In this document: positions 42,831 to 51,430 of the stretch, in pieces
Layout of the letters: each line of letters starts with the position of its first letter
Numbering within the stretch: the stretch's first letter is position 1
NCBI GenBank assembly: GCA_965221555.1
Contig: OZ244895.1
Coordinates: forward strand, 682,001 to 746,000
Reading direction: 5' to 3'
Source of the DNA: JAJEAD01 sp965221555
GTDB lineage: Bacteria > Pseudomonadota > Gammaproteobacteria > HK1
Length of the DNA stretch: 64,000 bases
Translations under genes and position numbers: made by a program
Notes under the pieces: generated by a model
What the model saw: only the letters and a program-made list of their open reading frames with translations
What the model was told of the DNA's origin: nothing
The model's database searches: none

Positions 42831-43363
42831 GAAGCGCGAAACTCCCAGGGCGTGACCTGGCCGTTCTGGTCGGTGTCGCTTGCCTGGAAGCGCTTCTCAC
42901 CCGCCGCCATGAACTCCTGCTTGTCCACCCGCCCGTTCTCGTCCACATCCATTGCCTTGAACCGGTCTGCCTTTCGCGTCTGGTTTGCCTGCTGACGGGT
43001 GGGGTTGTATCCCGCGCCCGACCTCATGCGCACGGACATGAACTCTTCGAGTACGAGGTTCTCGTCTTCGTTCACGTCCATGACGTCAAACATGAGTTCG
43101 GCGTTGCCGGCGGCCTCTTCCGCGCTGACGACACCGTCCTGATCCTGATCGATGGTGACGAAGCGTCCCGCAAACTGCCAGCCGCCGCTGGCGCCGGAAC
43201 CGGATCCGTCCCACTGGCCTTGGAAGTAGCCGGAACCTTGCTGCCAGCCGTGGCCGGGTCCGCAGGGTGAGGACCACTGTTGTGCCACCGCGCTTGCGCC
43301 GCCAGACAGAAGCGAGATCGTGGCAATGAGGGCGGAAGAGGTGATCACAGGAAGGTAGCTCAT
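42815..43363 (-). CDS. Exported EF-hand (calmodulin-like) protein
   Basis: A 182-residue protein with a Sec signal peptide (residues 1-27, MSYLPVITSSALIATISLL, cleavage near AVAQ) and four EF-hand calcium loops: 72-83 DQDQDGVVSAEE, 96-107 DVNEDENLVLEE, 139-150 DVDENGRVDKQE and 163-174 DTDQNGQVTPWE. Loops 1, 3 and 4 have the usual D-x-D/N-x-D/N/G pattern; loop 2 has Asp/Asn/Glu at the key sites. A Gly/Ser/Trp-rich segment (34-65) follows the signal. Periplasmic calcium binding is expected; no catalytic domain. A FNR-type box 58 bases upstream and the narK box beyond suggest anaerobic control. Good GGAGG upstream of the ATG. Confidence 0.85.
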   Translation of the reverse strand: MSYLPVITSSALIATISLLSGGASAVAQQWSSPCGPGHGWQQGSGYFQGQWDGSGSGASGGWQFAGRFVTIDQDQDGVVSAEEAAGNAELMFDVMDVNEDENLVLEEFMSVRMRSGAGYNPTRQQANQTRKADRFKAMDVDENGRVDKQEFMAAGEKRFQASDTDQNGQVTPWEFRASRWRL

Positions 43364-43420
43364 CGCTTTGCCTCCATCGCTGCCGGTGACTTTTTCTAGC
43401 ACTTGTCTCACCCGTGGACC

Positions 43421-43434
43421 TTGATCTTGGTCAA
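43421..43434 (-). promoter_or_regulatory. FNR/DNR-type box upstream of the EF-hand gene
   Basis: TTGATCTTGGTCAA, nine of ten matches to TTGAT-N4-ATCAA. It lies 58 bases upstream of the EF-hand gene start, a plausible distance for a class II activating site. Palindromic, so orientation is by context. Confidence 0.7.
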
Positions 43435-43435
43435 C

Positions 43436-43650
43436 CGACAAGCCACCAACTTCACTGACTCTCGCAACGAGGGCGCCGAGATGCTGCGGTGGTGGGGCGC
43501 ACGGACTAACAGACGCGCAACGGCAAGCCGGAAGCAGACGAAGCACCGATGGCACGGACCTCCCTGCAAGTGAGCAAGCCACGGATGCCTTGCCCGACCG
43601 GAAAGCAACACCCGAGGACTGTGGAGCGAAGCAGGCAGCCGTTCGCGCAA
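43436..43650 (-). repeat. Dispersed repeat copy C, between EF-hand gene and narK
   Basis: In the same order as copy A read backwards: TTCACTGACTCTCGCAACGAG, GGGCGCACGGAC, AGCCGGAAGCAGACGAAG, CCTGCAAGTGAGCAAGCC, and AGCGAAGCAGGCAGCC. The end (43451-43458, TTCACTGA) reads leftward toward the EF-hand gene, 88 bases from its start. The copy-A hairpin GCAAGCC...GGCTTGC is partly kept. No gene in it. Confidence 0.65.
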
Positions 43651-43729
43651 CTCCCCGCGTCAGGCCTGACCGGCCATCAACGACACGTCCTGGGCGTCGT
43701 TGCACGAGATCCACGCCAAGTGACGGCTA

Positions 43730-43743
43730 TTGACCGACATCAA
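43730..43743 (+). promoter_or_regulatory. FNR/DNR-type box upstream of narK
   Basis: TTGACCGACATCAA, nine of ten matches to TTGAT-N4-ATCAA, centred about 84 bases before the narK ATG. A start near 43778 would put it at -41.5, the class II activating position. Together with the box at 43421 it makes a divergent control region. Confidence 0.75.
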
Positions 43744-43820
43744 GGGCTTTCCGGTCGTACCGCCGAATACTCCCGGCACGGAAGACCGGGGTTTCATCGC
43801 GCATACGACAGGATCTCTCC

Positions 43821-45149
43821 ATGCACGATCTCGAGGATGTTTCCAGGGGTGACCGGTATCGAGCTCTGGGGCTCAGCACCTTCTCGTTCACGGTGTGTTT
43901 CGCGGTGTGGACGATCTTCTCGATCATCGGCGTCAAGATTAAGCAGGACCTCGGGTTGTCGGAGACCGAGTTCGGCATCCTGGTCGCCACCCCGGTTCTG
44001 ACGGGGTCCATCAGCCGCATTTTTCTGGGCGTGTGGACGGAACAGTATGGCGGCCGTCTGGTGTTCACGATTCAGATGCTGGCAACCGCGGTGGCGTGCT
44101 GGCTGCTTTCGGAGGTTCGCACCTACGAGGTGTTCCTGATCGCTGCGCTCGGCATCGGGCTTGCCGGCGGGTCTTTCATCGTCGGCATTGCCTACACTTC
44201 CCACTGGTTCACCAAGGAACAGCAGGGCACCGCACTCGGCATCTTCGGCGTCGGCAATGTCGGGGCCGCGGTCACCAACTTCGGAGCGCCCTTCCTGGTG
44301 GTGGCGTTCGGTTGGGAGCAGACCGCGCAGATCTACTCGGTCGCGCTGGCGATCACCGGCATCGCCTTCTATCTGTTGGCGAAGCCCGATCCCGCGGAGG
44401 TGGCGCGCAAGCGCGAGAAGCGCCGACCGGTTTCGGCAAAGGAGCAACTGACGCCGCTTCGCAACATGCAGATCTGGCGCTTCGCCACTTACTACTTCTT
44501 CGTGTTCGGAGGCTTCGTGGCGCTGGCGTCCTATCTGCCGCGCTTCTATGTCGGCGCCTATGGCCTGCCGCTGGCCACCGCCGGCATGCTCGCGGCGGCC
44601 TATTCGATGCCGGGATCGATCTTTCGCGCGCTCGGCGGCTGGATGTCGGACAAGTGGGGAGCGCGCGCGGTCATGTACCTGACATTCATCGTGTCGCTCA
44701 TGTGCCTGTTCGTGATGAGCTACCCGCGTACCGAGTACATCGTGCAGGGGATAAACGAACCGATTCATTTCACATTCGGCGTCGATCTCACCTCCTTCGT
44801 CATTCTCAGCGTGCTGCTCGGTTTCGTGATGTCGTTGGGCAAGGCCGCGGTGTACAAGCACATCCCGGTCTACTACCCGCACCATGTCGGCTCCGTCGGC
44901 GGGCTGGTCGGCATGATCGGCGGTCTCGGCGGCTTCGTCCTGCCGATCATGTTCGGGGCCCTCAACGATCTCTTCGGAGTCTGGACCAGCTCGTTCATGC
45001 TTCTCTTCGTCATCGTGCTGCTCAGCACGATCTGGATGCACGTGGCGATTCGGCTGATGGAGCGTCGCCGTCACCCGGGGCTTGCCGACGAGCGCTATCT
45101 CAGCGACGTCCCGGACTCGCCCGAGCCGCCGCCGGCGTCGGCGCGGTAG
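43821..45149 (+). CDS. narK: Nitrate/nitrite transporter NarK
   Basis: A 442-residue MFS protein with 12 predicted helices. The NarK/NasA signature is present: motif RIFLGVWTEQYGGR after helix 2, the nitrate signature in helix 5 (LAGGSFIVGIAYTSHWFTKEQQGTALGIFGVGNVGAAVTNFGAPF), and GGVFLGL-type helix later (GGLVGMIGGLGGFVLPIMFG). The Arg in helix 2 (SRIFLG) is part of the substrate site. NarK1-type proteins import nitrate by symport; NarK2 exchanges nitrate for nitrite. First gene of the nar cluster, 243 bases before narG. A FNR box lies upstream. Confidence 0.93.
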   Translation: MHDLEDVSRGDRYRALGLSTFSFTVCFAVWTIFSIIGVKIKQDLGLSETEFGILVATPVLTGSISRIFLGVWTEQYGGRLVFTIQMLATAVACWLLSEVRTYEVFLIAALGIGLAGGSFIVGIAYTSHWFTKEQQGTALGIFGVGNVGAAVTNFGAPFLVVAFGWEQTAQIYSVALAITGIAFYLLAKPDPAEVARKREKRRPVSAKEQLTPLRNMQIWRFATYYFFVFGGFVALASYLPRFYVGAYGLPLATAGMLAAAYSMPGSIFRALGGWMSDKWGARAVMYLTFIVSLMCLFVMSYPRTEYIVQGINEPIHFTFGVDLTSFVILSVLLGFVMSLGKAAVYKHIPVYYPHHVGSVGGLVGMIGGLGGFVLPIMFGALNDLFGVWTSSFMLLFVIVLLSTIWMHVAIRLMERRRHPGLADERYLSDVPDSPEPPPASAR

Positions 45150-45391
45150 TAGGGCCGGTCAGGTTCGAAGAGAGGACGAAGGAGATGTTCGAATCCCTGG
45201 CGTATCGGGATCGGGGAGACGGTGCATTCCGGGAGATGCAGCGCAGTCGCATCTCCACCGGAAGCTCACGGAGCGCAGTCACCTGCCTGCGGGTGACTTC
45301 GAGGCATCTTGTGTGATCCATGTCGCAATCACCTGGTGGTTCCATCCGCGCCCGGGTGCATGGATGAGTAATACGTGAGGGTACGGGAGCG
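45150..45391. promoter_or_regulatory. narK-narG intergenic region
   Basis: Contains a 7-base stem (AGTCACC at 45277-45283 / GGTGACT at 45292-45298) and a spaced palindrome GTGAT-N10-ATCAC at 45313-45332. No FNR-type TTGAT-N4-ATCAA was found here. A short frame from ATG 45184 with GAAGGAG touching the start would give 44 residues (MFESLAYRDRGD...), which I do not call a gene. Confidence 0.4.
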
Positions 45392-48300
45392 ATGAGTCAC
45401 TTTCTCGATCGGCTGACCTGGTTCCGCAAGACCGTTGACACCTTTTCCGGCGGACACGGCATCGTCACTACCGAAGACCGCGACTGGGAGGAGTCCTACC
45501 GGGCGCGCTGGCAGCACGACAAGGTGGTGCGCTCGACCCACGGCGTCAACTGCACCGGCTCGTGCAGCTGGAAGATCTACGTCAAGGGCGGGCTCATCAC
45601 CTGGGAGACCCAACAGACCGATTACCCCCGCACGCGGCCGGATCTGCCCGATCACGAACCTCGCGGCTGTTCTCGGGGCGCCAGCTACTCCTGGTACATC
45701 TACAGCGCCAACCGGCTGAAGTATCCGCTGGTGCGCAGCCGGCTGGTGCGGCACTGGCGCGAAGCGCGCAAGACCCTGGCCCCGGTCGCGGCCTGGGCGT
45801 CGATCGTCGAGAACGAGGAGACGCGCGCCGACTACCTGCGGGTGCGGGGGCAGGGCGGATTCGTGCGCGCCGACTGGGACGAGGTCAACGAGATCGTCGC
45901 GGCGGCCAACGTATACACGGTCAAGACCTGGGGACCGGATCGCGTCATCGGCTTTTCGGTCATTCCCGCGATGTCGATGGTCTCCTACGCGGCGGGCACA
46001 CGCTATCTGTCTCTCATCGGCGGCGTGTGCATGAGCTTCTACGACTGGTATTGCGACCTGCCGCCGTCCAGCCCGCAGACCTGGGGCGAGCAGACCGACG
46101 TGCCGGAGAGTGCGGACTGGTACAACTCGACCTTCCTCATGATGTGGGGCTCGAACGTGCCCCAGACGCGAACGCCCGACGCCCACTTCATGACCGAGGC
46201 GCGCTACAAAGGCGCGACCACCGTCACGGTGTCACCGGACTACAGCGAGGCGTCGAAGTTCGCCGACATCTGGCTCAATCCCACGCAGGGCACCGATGCC
46301 GCGCTCGCGCTGGCGATGGGCCATGTGATCCTCAACGAGTGGCATCTCGTCGGCAGGAGCGCGTACTTCGAGGACTATTGCCGACGCTACACCGACATGC
46401 CGTTCCTGGTCATGCTGCGCAAGACCGCAAGCGGCCATGTGCCCGACCGCATGCTGCGCGCCGCCGACCTGTCCGGAGCGCTCGACCAGTCGAACAATCC
46501 GCAATGGAAGACCGTCGCCATCGACGAGATCCAGGGCGATGCGCCGGTGTGTCCGGTCGGCTCCATCGGATTTCGCTGGGGCGAGACGGGCAAGTGGAAC
46601 CTCGAGGAGAAGGACGGCGCCGGCGGCCAGGCCACCCGTCTGCGTCTCAGTCTGATCGACATTCGAGACGATGTCGCCTCGGTCGGGTTCCCGTACTTCG
46701 GCAATACCCGTCACGACCACTACACCGGCACCGGCCATGACGAGGTGCTGTGGCGCAACGTGCCGGTGAAGAAGATGGTCACCGGGGACGGCGAGGCTCT
46801 GGTCGCCACGGTCTACGACCTGTTGGTCGCGAATTACGGGCTGGACCGTGGCCTTGGCGGGGCCAATGTGGCCGCGTCCTACGACGACGACATCCCCTGT
46901 ACCCCGGCGTGGCAGGAGCCCATCACCGGGGTTTCGCGCGACAAGGTGGTAGCGGTCGCACGGCAATTCGCCGAGAACGCCCACAAGACCGAGGGTCGTT
47001 CGATGGCCATCGTCGGCGCCGGCATCAACCACTGGTACCACACCGACATGGTCTATCGCGGCATCATCAACATGCTGGCGATGTGCGGCTGCGTCGGCAA
47101 ATCCGGCGGTGGCTGGTCGCATTACGTCGGGCAGGAGAAGCTGCGGCCCCAGACCGGCTGGCTGCCGCTGGCCTTCGCGCTCGACTGGAGCCGGCCGCCT
47201 CGGCACATGAACAGTACCTCCTTCTGGTACGCCCACACCTGCCAGTGGCGTTACGAAAAGACTTCGGTCGACGAACTCGTCTCCCCGCTGGCGCCGGAAG
47301 GCGACTGGGAGTCGCTGAACCTCATCGACTTCAATGTCCGCGCCGAGCGCATGGGCTGGCTGCCGTCCGCCCCGCAACTGGAGGCCAATCCGCTGGATGT
47401 GACCCGCGCCGCCGGCGACGCGGACCCGGTGGCCACCGCGATCGACGGGCTCCGGGCGGGGACGCTCGGGCTTTCCTGCGAGGACCCGGACAATCCGAAA
47501 AACTGGCCGCGCAATCTCTTCGTGTGGCGCTCCAACCTCCTGGGCGCCAGCGCCAAGGGCCACGAGTACTTCCTGAAGCACCTGGTGGGCGCCCGGCACG
47601 GCGTGCAGGGCAAGGACCTCGGGGAGAGCGGCGGGCGCAAAGCGGCCGAGGTGGTGTGGCGCGACCCCGCACCCGAAGGCAAGCTCGACCTGCTGGTCAC
47701 GCTCGACTTCCGCATGTCGACGACCTGTCTCTACTCCGACATCGTGCTACCGACCGCGACCTGGTACGAGAAGAACGATCTCAACTCCACGGACATGCAT
47801 CCCTTCATCCACCCGCTGTCGGCCGCGGTCGATCCGGCCTGGGAGTCGCGCAGCGACTGGGAGATCTTCAAGGGCATCGCGAAGAAATTCTCCGAGCTCT
47901 GCGAAGGCGTGCTCGGCGTTGAACGGGATCTCGTGCTCGCGCCGATCCTCCACGACACGCCGATGGAGCTGGCCCAGGCGAGCGGGGTCAGGGACTGGAA
48001 GAAAGGCGAATGCGATCCCGTTCCGGGCAAGACCATGCCGAACATGGTCGTGGTCGAGCGCGACTATCCCGACATCTACCGGAAGTTCACCGCGCTCGGG
48101 CCGCTGATGACGACGGCCGGCAACGGTGGCAAGGGCATCGCCTGGAACACCGAAGACGAGGTCGAGCTCCTCAAGCGGCGCAACGGCGTGGTGCGCGAGG
48201 ACGGCGTTTCCAAGGGTCTGCCGAAGATCGACTCCGACATCGACGCGACCGAGGTCGTGTTGGCTCTGGCCCCGGAGACCAACGGCCACGTCGCGGCCAA

Positions 48301-49159
48301 GGCGTGGGCCGCGCTTGGCAAGGCGACCGGCCGCGACCACCAGCATCTGGCGGCGGCGCGCGAAGAGGACAAGCCGTGCTTTCGGGATCTGCAGGTACAA
48401 CCGCGCAAGATCATCACCTCGCCGATCTGGTCGGGCGTCGAGGCCGAGCACGTTACCTATTCGGCCGCCTACACCAACGTCCACGAGCTGATCCCGTGGC
48501 GCACGCTGTCGGGACGCCAGCAGCTGTATCAGGACCACTTGTGGATGCGCGTCTTCGGCGAACAGCTTTGCGTCTACAAGCCGCCGATCGACACCAGGAC
48601 GATCGAGCCGCTTATCGACGGCAAGAGCAACGGCAATCCGCATGTGGTTCTGAGCTTCATCACCCCGCACCAGAAGTGGGGTATCCACAGTACGTTCACG
48701 GACAACCTGCTGATGCTGACCCTGGCGCGCGGCGGTCCCATCATCTGGTTGAGCGAAGTCGACGCGCGCAAGGCAGGCATCGAGGACAACGACTGGATCG
48801 AGGCCTTCAACGTGAACGGCGCGCTGGTTGCGCGCGCGGTCGTCAGCCAGCGTGTGCCGCAGGGCATGACGCTGATGTATCACGCCCAGGAGAAGACCGT
48901 GAACGTGCCGGGGAGCGAGGTGACGGGTGCGCGCGGCGGTATTCACAACTCGGTCACCCGCACGACGGTCAAGCCGACCCACATGATCGGCGGGTACGCG
49001 CATCAGTCCTATGGCTTCAACTACTACGGCACCATCGGCTCGAACCGTGACGAGTTCGTGATCGTGCGCAAGATGCGTACGGTCGACTGGATGGAAGGCC
49101 CCCGCCGGCCCTCCACCACCGCCGCAGGGTCAGAGACGTCGAGGGAGGTGGTGTCATGA
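45392..49159 (+). CDS. narG: Respiratory nitrate reductase alpha subunit
   Basis: The 1,255-residue catalytic subunit, reducing nitrate to nitrite at a bis-molybdopterin-guanine-dinucleotide molybdenum centre on the cytoplasmic face. Fe-S cluster FS0 ligands are His50, Cys54, Cys58 (HGVNCTGSCSW) and Cys93 (RGCSRGASYSWY). The molybdenum ligand is Asp222 in YWYCDLPPSSPQTWGEQ-type sequence (DWYCDLPPSSPQTWGE). These positions match the E. coli enzyme within one residue. The C-terminus ends SREVVS with an ATGA overlap to narH. Codon use fits the genome. Confidence 0.97.
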   Translation: MSHFLDRLTWFRKTVDTFSGGHGIVTTEDRDWEESYRARWQHDKVVRSTHGVNCTGSCSWKIYVKGGLITWETQQTDYPRTRPDLPDHEPRGCSRGASYSWYIYSANRLKYPLVRSRLVRHWREARKTLAPVAAWASIVENEETRADYLRVRGQGGFVRADWDEVNEIVAAANVYTVKTWGPDRVIGFSVIPAMSMVSYAAGTRYLSLIGGVCMSFYDWYCDLPPSSPQTWGEQTDVPESADWYNSTFLMMWGSNVPQTRTPDAHFMTEARYKGATTVTVSPDYSEASKFADIWLNPTQGTDAALALAMGHVILNEWHLVGRSAYFEDYCRRYTDMPFLVMLRKTASGHVPDRMLRAADLSGALDQSNNPQWKTVAIDEIQGDAPVCPVGSIGFRWGETGKWNLEEKDGAGGQATRLRLSLIDIRDDVASVGFPYFGNTRHDHYTGTGHDEVLWRNVPVKKMVTGDGEALVATVYDLLVANYGLDRGLGGANVAASYDDDIPCTPAWQEPITGVSRDKVVAVARQFAENAHKTEGRSMAIVGAGINHWYHTDMVYRGIINMLAMCGCVGKSGGGWSHYVGQEKLRPQTGWLPLAFALDWSRPPRHMNSTSFWYAHTCQWRYEKTSVDELVSPLAPEGDWESLNLIDFNVRAERMGWLPSAPQLEANPLDVTRAAGDADPVATAIDGLRAGTLGLSCEDPDNPKNWPRNLFVWRSNLLGASAKGHEYFLKHLVGARHGVQGKDLGESGGRKAAEVVWRDPAPEGKLDLLVTLDFRMSTTCLYSDIVLPTATWYEKNDLNSTDMHPFIHPLSAAVDPAWESRSDWEIFKGIAKKFSELCEGVLGVERDLVLAPILHDTPMELAQASGVRDWKKGECDPVPGKTMPNMVVVERDYPDIYRKFTALGPLMTTAGNGGKGIAWNTEDEVELLKRRNGVVREDGVSKGLPKIDSDIDATEVVLALAPETNGHVAAKAWAALGKATGRDHQHLAAAREEDKPCFRDLQVQPRKIITSPIWSGVEAEHVTYSAAYTNVHELIPWRTLSGRQQLYQDHLWMRVFGEQLCVYKPPIDTRTIEPLIDGKSNGNPHVVLSFITPHQKWGIHSTFTDNLLMLTLARGGPIIWLSEVDARKAGIEDNDWIEAFNVNGALVARAVVSQRVPQGMTLMYHAQEKTVNVPGSEVTGARGGIHNSVTRTTVKPTHMIGGYAHQSYGFNYYGTIGSNRDEFVIVRKMRTVDWMEGPRRPSTTAAGSETSREVVS

Positions 49160-50697
49160 AGATCCGCGCCCAGATCGGAAAGGTCCTGAACCTCGACAAG
49201 TGCATCGGTTGTCACACCTGTTCGGTGACCTGCAAGAACGTCTGGACAAGTCGCGAGGGCATGGAATACGCCTGGTTCAACAATGTCGAGACCAAGCCCG
49301 GTATCGGCTATCCCAAGGACTGGGAGAACCAGGAGGTCTGGAAGGGCGGCTGGGCGCGCAAGAAAAACGGCCGCATCGTGCCCCGGATGGGCGGCAAGCT
49401 GCGGATCCTGGCGAAGATATTCGCCAACCCCGACATGCCGCAGATCGACGACTACTACGAACCCTTCACCTTCGATTACGAGCAACTGAGCGATGCGCCG
49501 GAGTCCCGGGCTCCGCCCACCGCGCGGCCGCGCTCGCTGTTGAGCGGCGAGCGCATGGAGAAGGTGACCTGGGGCCCGAACTGGGAGGAGATCCTCGGCG
49601 GCGAGTTCGCAAAGCGCAGCAAGGACGCCAACTTCGAGGCGCTCGAGAAGGACATCTACGGCCAGTTCGAGAACACCTTCATGATGTATCTGCCGCGCCT
49701 GTGCGAGCACTGCCTCAACCCGAGCTGTGTCGCGGCCTGTCCGTCGGGCGCGATCTACAAGCGCGAGGAGGATGGCATCGTCCTGATCGACCAGGACAAG
49801 TGTCGTGGCTGGCGCATGTGCGTCTCCGCCTGCCCGTACAAGAAGATCTACTACAACTGGCGCTCCGGCAAGTCGGAGAAGTGCATCTTCTGCTATCCGC
49901 GCATCGAGGCGGGGCAGCCGACGGTGTGTTCGGAGACCTGTGTCGGGCGCATACGCTATCTCGGGGTGCTCTTGTACGACGCCGACCGGATCGAGGAGGC
50001 GGCGGCGACGGAAGATCCCCGGGATCTCTACCAGGCCCAGCTCGACATCTACCTCGATCCTCTCGATCCCGCGGTAATCCGGCAGGCACGGGACGACGGC
50101 GTGCCAAAGTCCTGGATCGACGCGGCGCAGCGTTCGCCGGTCTGGCGCATGGCGATGGACTGGAAGGTGGCCTTCCCGCTGCACCCCGAGTACCGCACTC
50201 TGCCGATGGTCTGGTACGTGCCGCCGCTGTCGCCGATCCAGGCCGCGGCCGAGGCCGGCATGCTCGGCACCGAAGGGCTGATCCCGGATATCTCCGAGCT
50301 CCGCATCCCGCTTCGATATCTCGCCAACATGCTGACCGCCGGCGACGAGGCGCCGGTCAGACTGGCCCTTGCGCGGATGCTGGCGATGCGGGTCTACATG
50401 CGCGCCAGACATGTCGACAAGCGGCGCGAGGTAGGCGCCCTGGAGCAGGTCGGGCTCACCGAGACCGTGGTCGAAGACATGTACCGGACGCTGGCGATCG
50501 CCAACTACGAGGACCGTTTCGTGATCCCGACCACCCACCGCGAGTATGCCGAGGAGGCCTTCGACCTGCGTGGAGAGTGCGGCTTCAGCTTCGGCGACGG
50601 CTGCAGCGGTCGCGGCGGCAAGTTCGACCTGTTCAACCACGAGGTCCGGGTCGGGCCGAGCGCTGGCGGCAGGTCGGACCGGGGCGGTGTCTCGTGA
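49156..50697 (+). CDS. narH: Respiratory nitrate reductase beta subunit (Fe-S)
   Basis: A 513-residue electron-transfer subunit holding four Fe-S clusters. Cysteine groups are C16-C19-C22-C26 (CIGCHTCSVTCKNVW), then CEHCLNPSCVAACPSG, CRGWRMCVSACPYKK, and CIFCYPRIEAG with SETCVGR. The Trp in CRGWRMC replaces a Cys and marks the [3Fe-4S] cluster, as in E. coli NarH. It takes electrons from NarI and passes them to NarG. The start overlaps the narG stop (ATGA). Confidence 0.97.
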   Translation: MKIRAQIGKVLNLDKCIGCHTCSVTCKNVWTSREGMEYAWFNNVETKPGIGYPKDWENQEVWKGGWARKKNGRIVPRMGGKLRILAKIFANPDMPQIDDYYEPFTFDYEQLSDAPESRAPPTARPRSLLSGERMEKVTWGPNWEEILGGEFAKRSKDANFEALEKDIYGQFENTFMMYLPRLCEHCLNPSCVAACPSGAIYKREEDGIVLIDQDKCRGWRMCVSACPYKKIYYNWRSGKSEKCIFCYPRIEAGQPTVCSETCVGRIRYLGVLLYDADRIEEAAATEDPRDLYQAQLDIYLDPLDPAVIRQARDDGVPKSWIDAAQRSPVWRMAMDWKVAFPLHPEYRTLPMVWYVPPLSPIQAAAEAGMLGTEGLIPDISELRIPLRYLANMLTAGDEAPVRLALARMLAMRVYMRARHVDKRREVGALEQVGLTETVVEDMYRTLAIANYEDRFVIPTTHREYAEEAFDLRGECGFSFGDGCSGRGGKFDLFNHEVRVGPSAGGRSDRGGVS

Positions 50698-51368
50698 CCA
50701 AGACCTATCGGGCGCTTGGGGCACTCCTGCACTATCCCAGCGCCGAGCTGGCGGAGGTCGCGGGCGAGGCCGCCGCCCTGGTCAAGGAGCGCGTGCGGCT
50801 CTCCGAGGACGCCGCGACGGCGATCGACCGTCTGGCGGCTCGGCTCGCACAGGGCGACCTGCTGGCCGCGCAGGAGACCTATGTCGGCCTCTTCGATCGC
50901 TCGCGCAGCCTGTCCCTGCACCTGTTCGAGCATGTCCACGGCGAATCCCGCGACCGCGGCCAGGCGATGGTCAACCTGGCGGCCTGTTACGAGTCGCACG
51001 GCTATCGTATCGATTCGCGCGAGCTGCCCGACTATCTGCCGCTCTTCCTCGAGTTTCTCTCGCTGATCGAGCCGGAGGAGGCCGCCGGCCTGCTGGCGGA
51101 TTCGATCCATATTCTCACCGCCATCCGCATCCGGCTGGAGCGACGCGGCAGCGACTATGCCGGAGTCTTTCGCGCGATCGAGCGGCTGGCGGCGAGGAAG
51201 CCCGACCGCGCCGTCTTGGAAGGCCTGCTGCAATCCGACAAGACGCCGGAAGGCGAGGCGGCCGACCTCGATCGGGAGTGGGAGGAGGCGCCGGCCTTCG
51301 GCCCGGCGCCGGAGCGCAAGTGCGGCGCGGCGTCCCGGTACACCCCCGACCGCATGGCGCCCTCGTGA
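50694..51368 (+). CDS. narJ: Nitrate reductase assembly chaperone NarJ
   Basis: A 224-residue helical chaperone (TorD/DmsD/NarJ superfamily) that holds apo-NarGH until the molybdenum cofactor and FS0 cluster are in place. Typical motifs are LGALLHYPSAEL, LSLHLFEHVHGESRDRGQAMVNL and LPDYLPLFLEFLS. GTG at 50694 overlaps the narH stop (GTGA). The last codons (GCGCCCTCG TGA) match the start of the dispersed repeat end that follows, so the repeat may supply the 3' end of the gene. Confidence 0.93.
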   Translation: MTKTYRALGALLHYPSAELAEVAGEAAALVKERVRLSEDAATAIDRLAARLAQGDLLAAQETYVGLFDRSRSLSLHLFEHVHGESRDRGQAMVNLAACYESHGYRIDSRELPDYLPLFLEFLSLIEPEEAAGLLADSIHILTAIRIRLERRGSDYAGVFRAIERLAARKPDRAVLEGLLQSDKTPEGEAADLDREWEEAPAFGPAPERKCGAASRYTPDRMAPS

Positions 51369-51410
51369 CGTAGATCGGTGAAACATGCGGGCCTCGCGGA
51401 CGCCGCGCGC
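51355..51410 (+). repeat. Dispersed repeat end inside the nar operon (narJ-narI)
   Basis: GGCGCCCTCGTGACGTAGATC, then GGTGAAACATGCGGGC and GGACGCC. It covers the narJ stop and fills most of the 62-base narJ-narI gap; the other nar genes overlap with no gap. It points into narI. Confidence 0.6.
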
Positions 51411-51430
51411 CCGCCGGGACAGGACGGAGC

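Noticed and set aside
45170..45200. GTTCGAATCC resembling a tRNA T-arm
   Set aside because: No matching acceptor, D or anticodon arms around it.
45184..45316. 44-codon frame (MFESLAYRDRGD...) between narK and narG
   Set aside because: GAAGGAG touches the ATG with no spacing and the product has no recognisable features; treated as chance.
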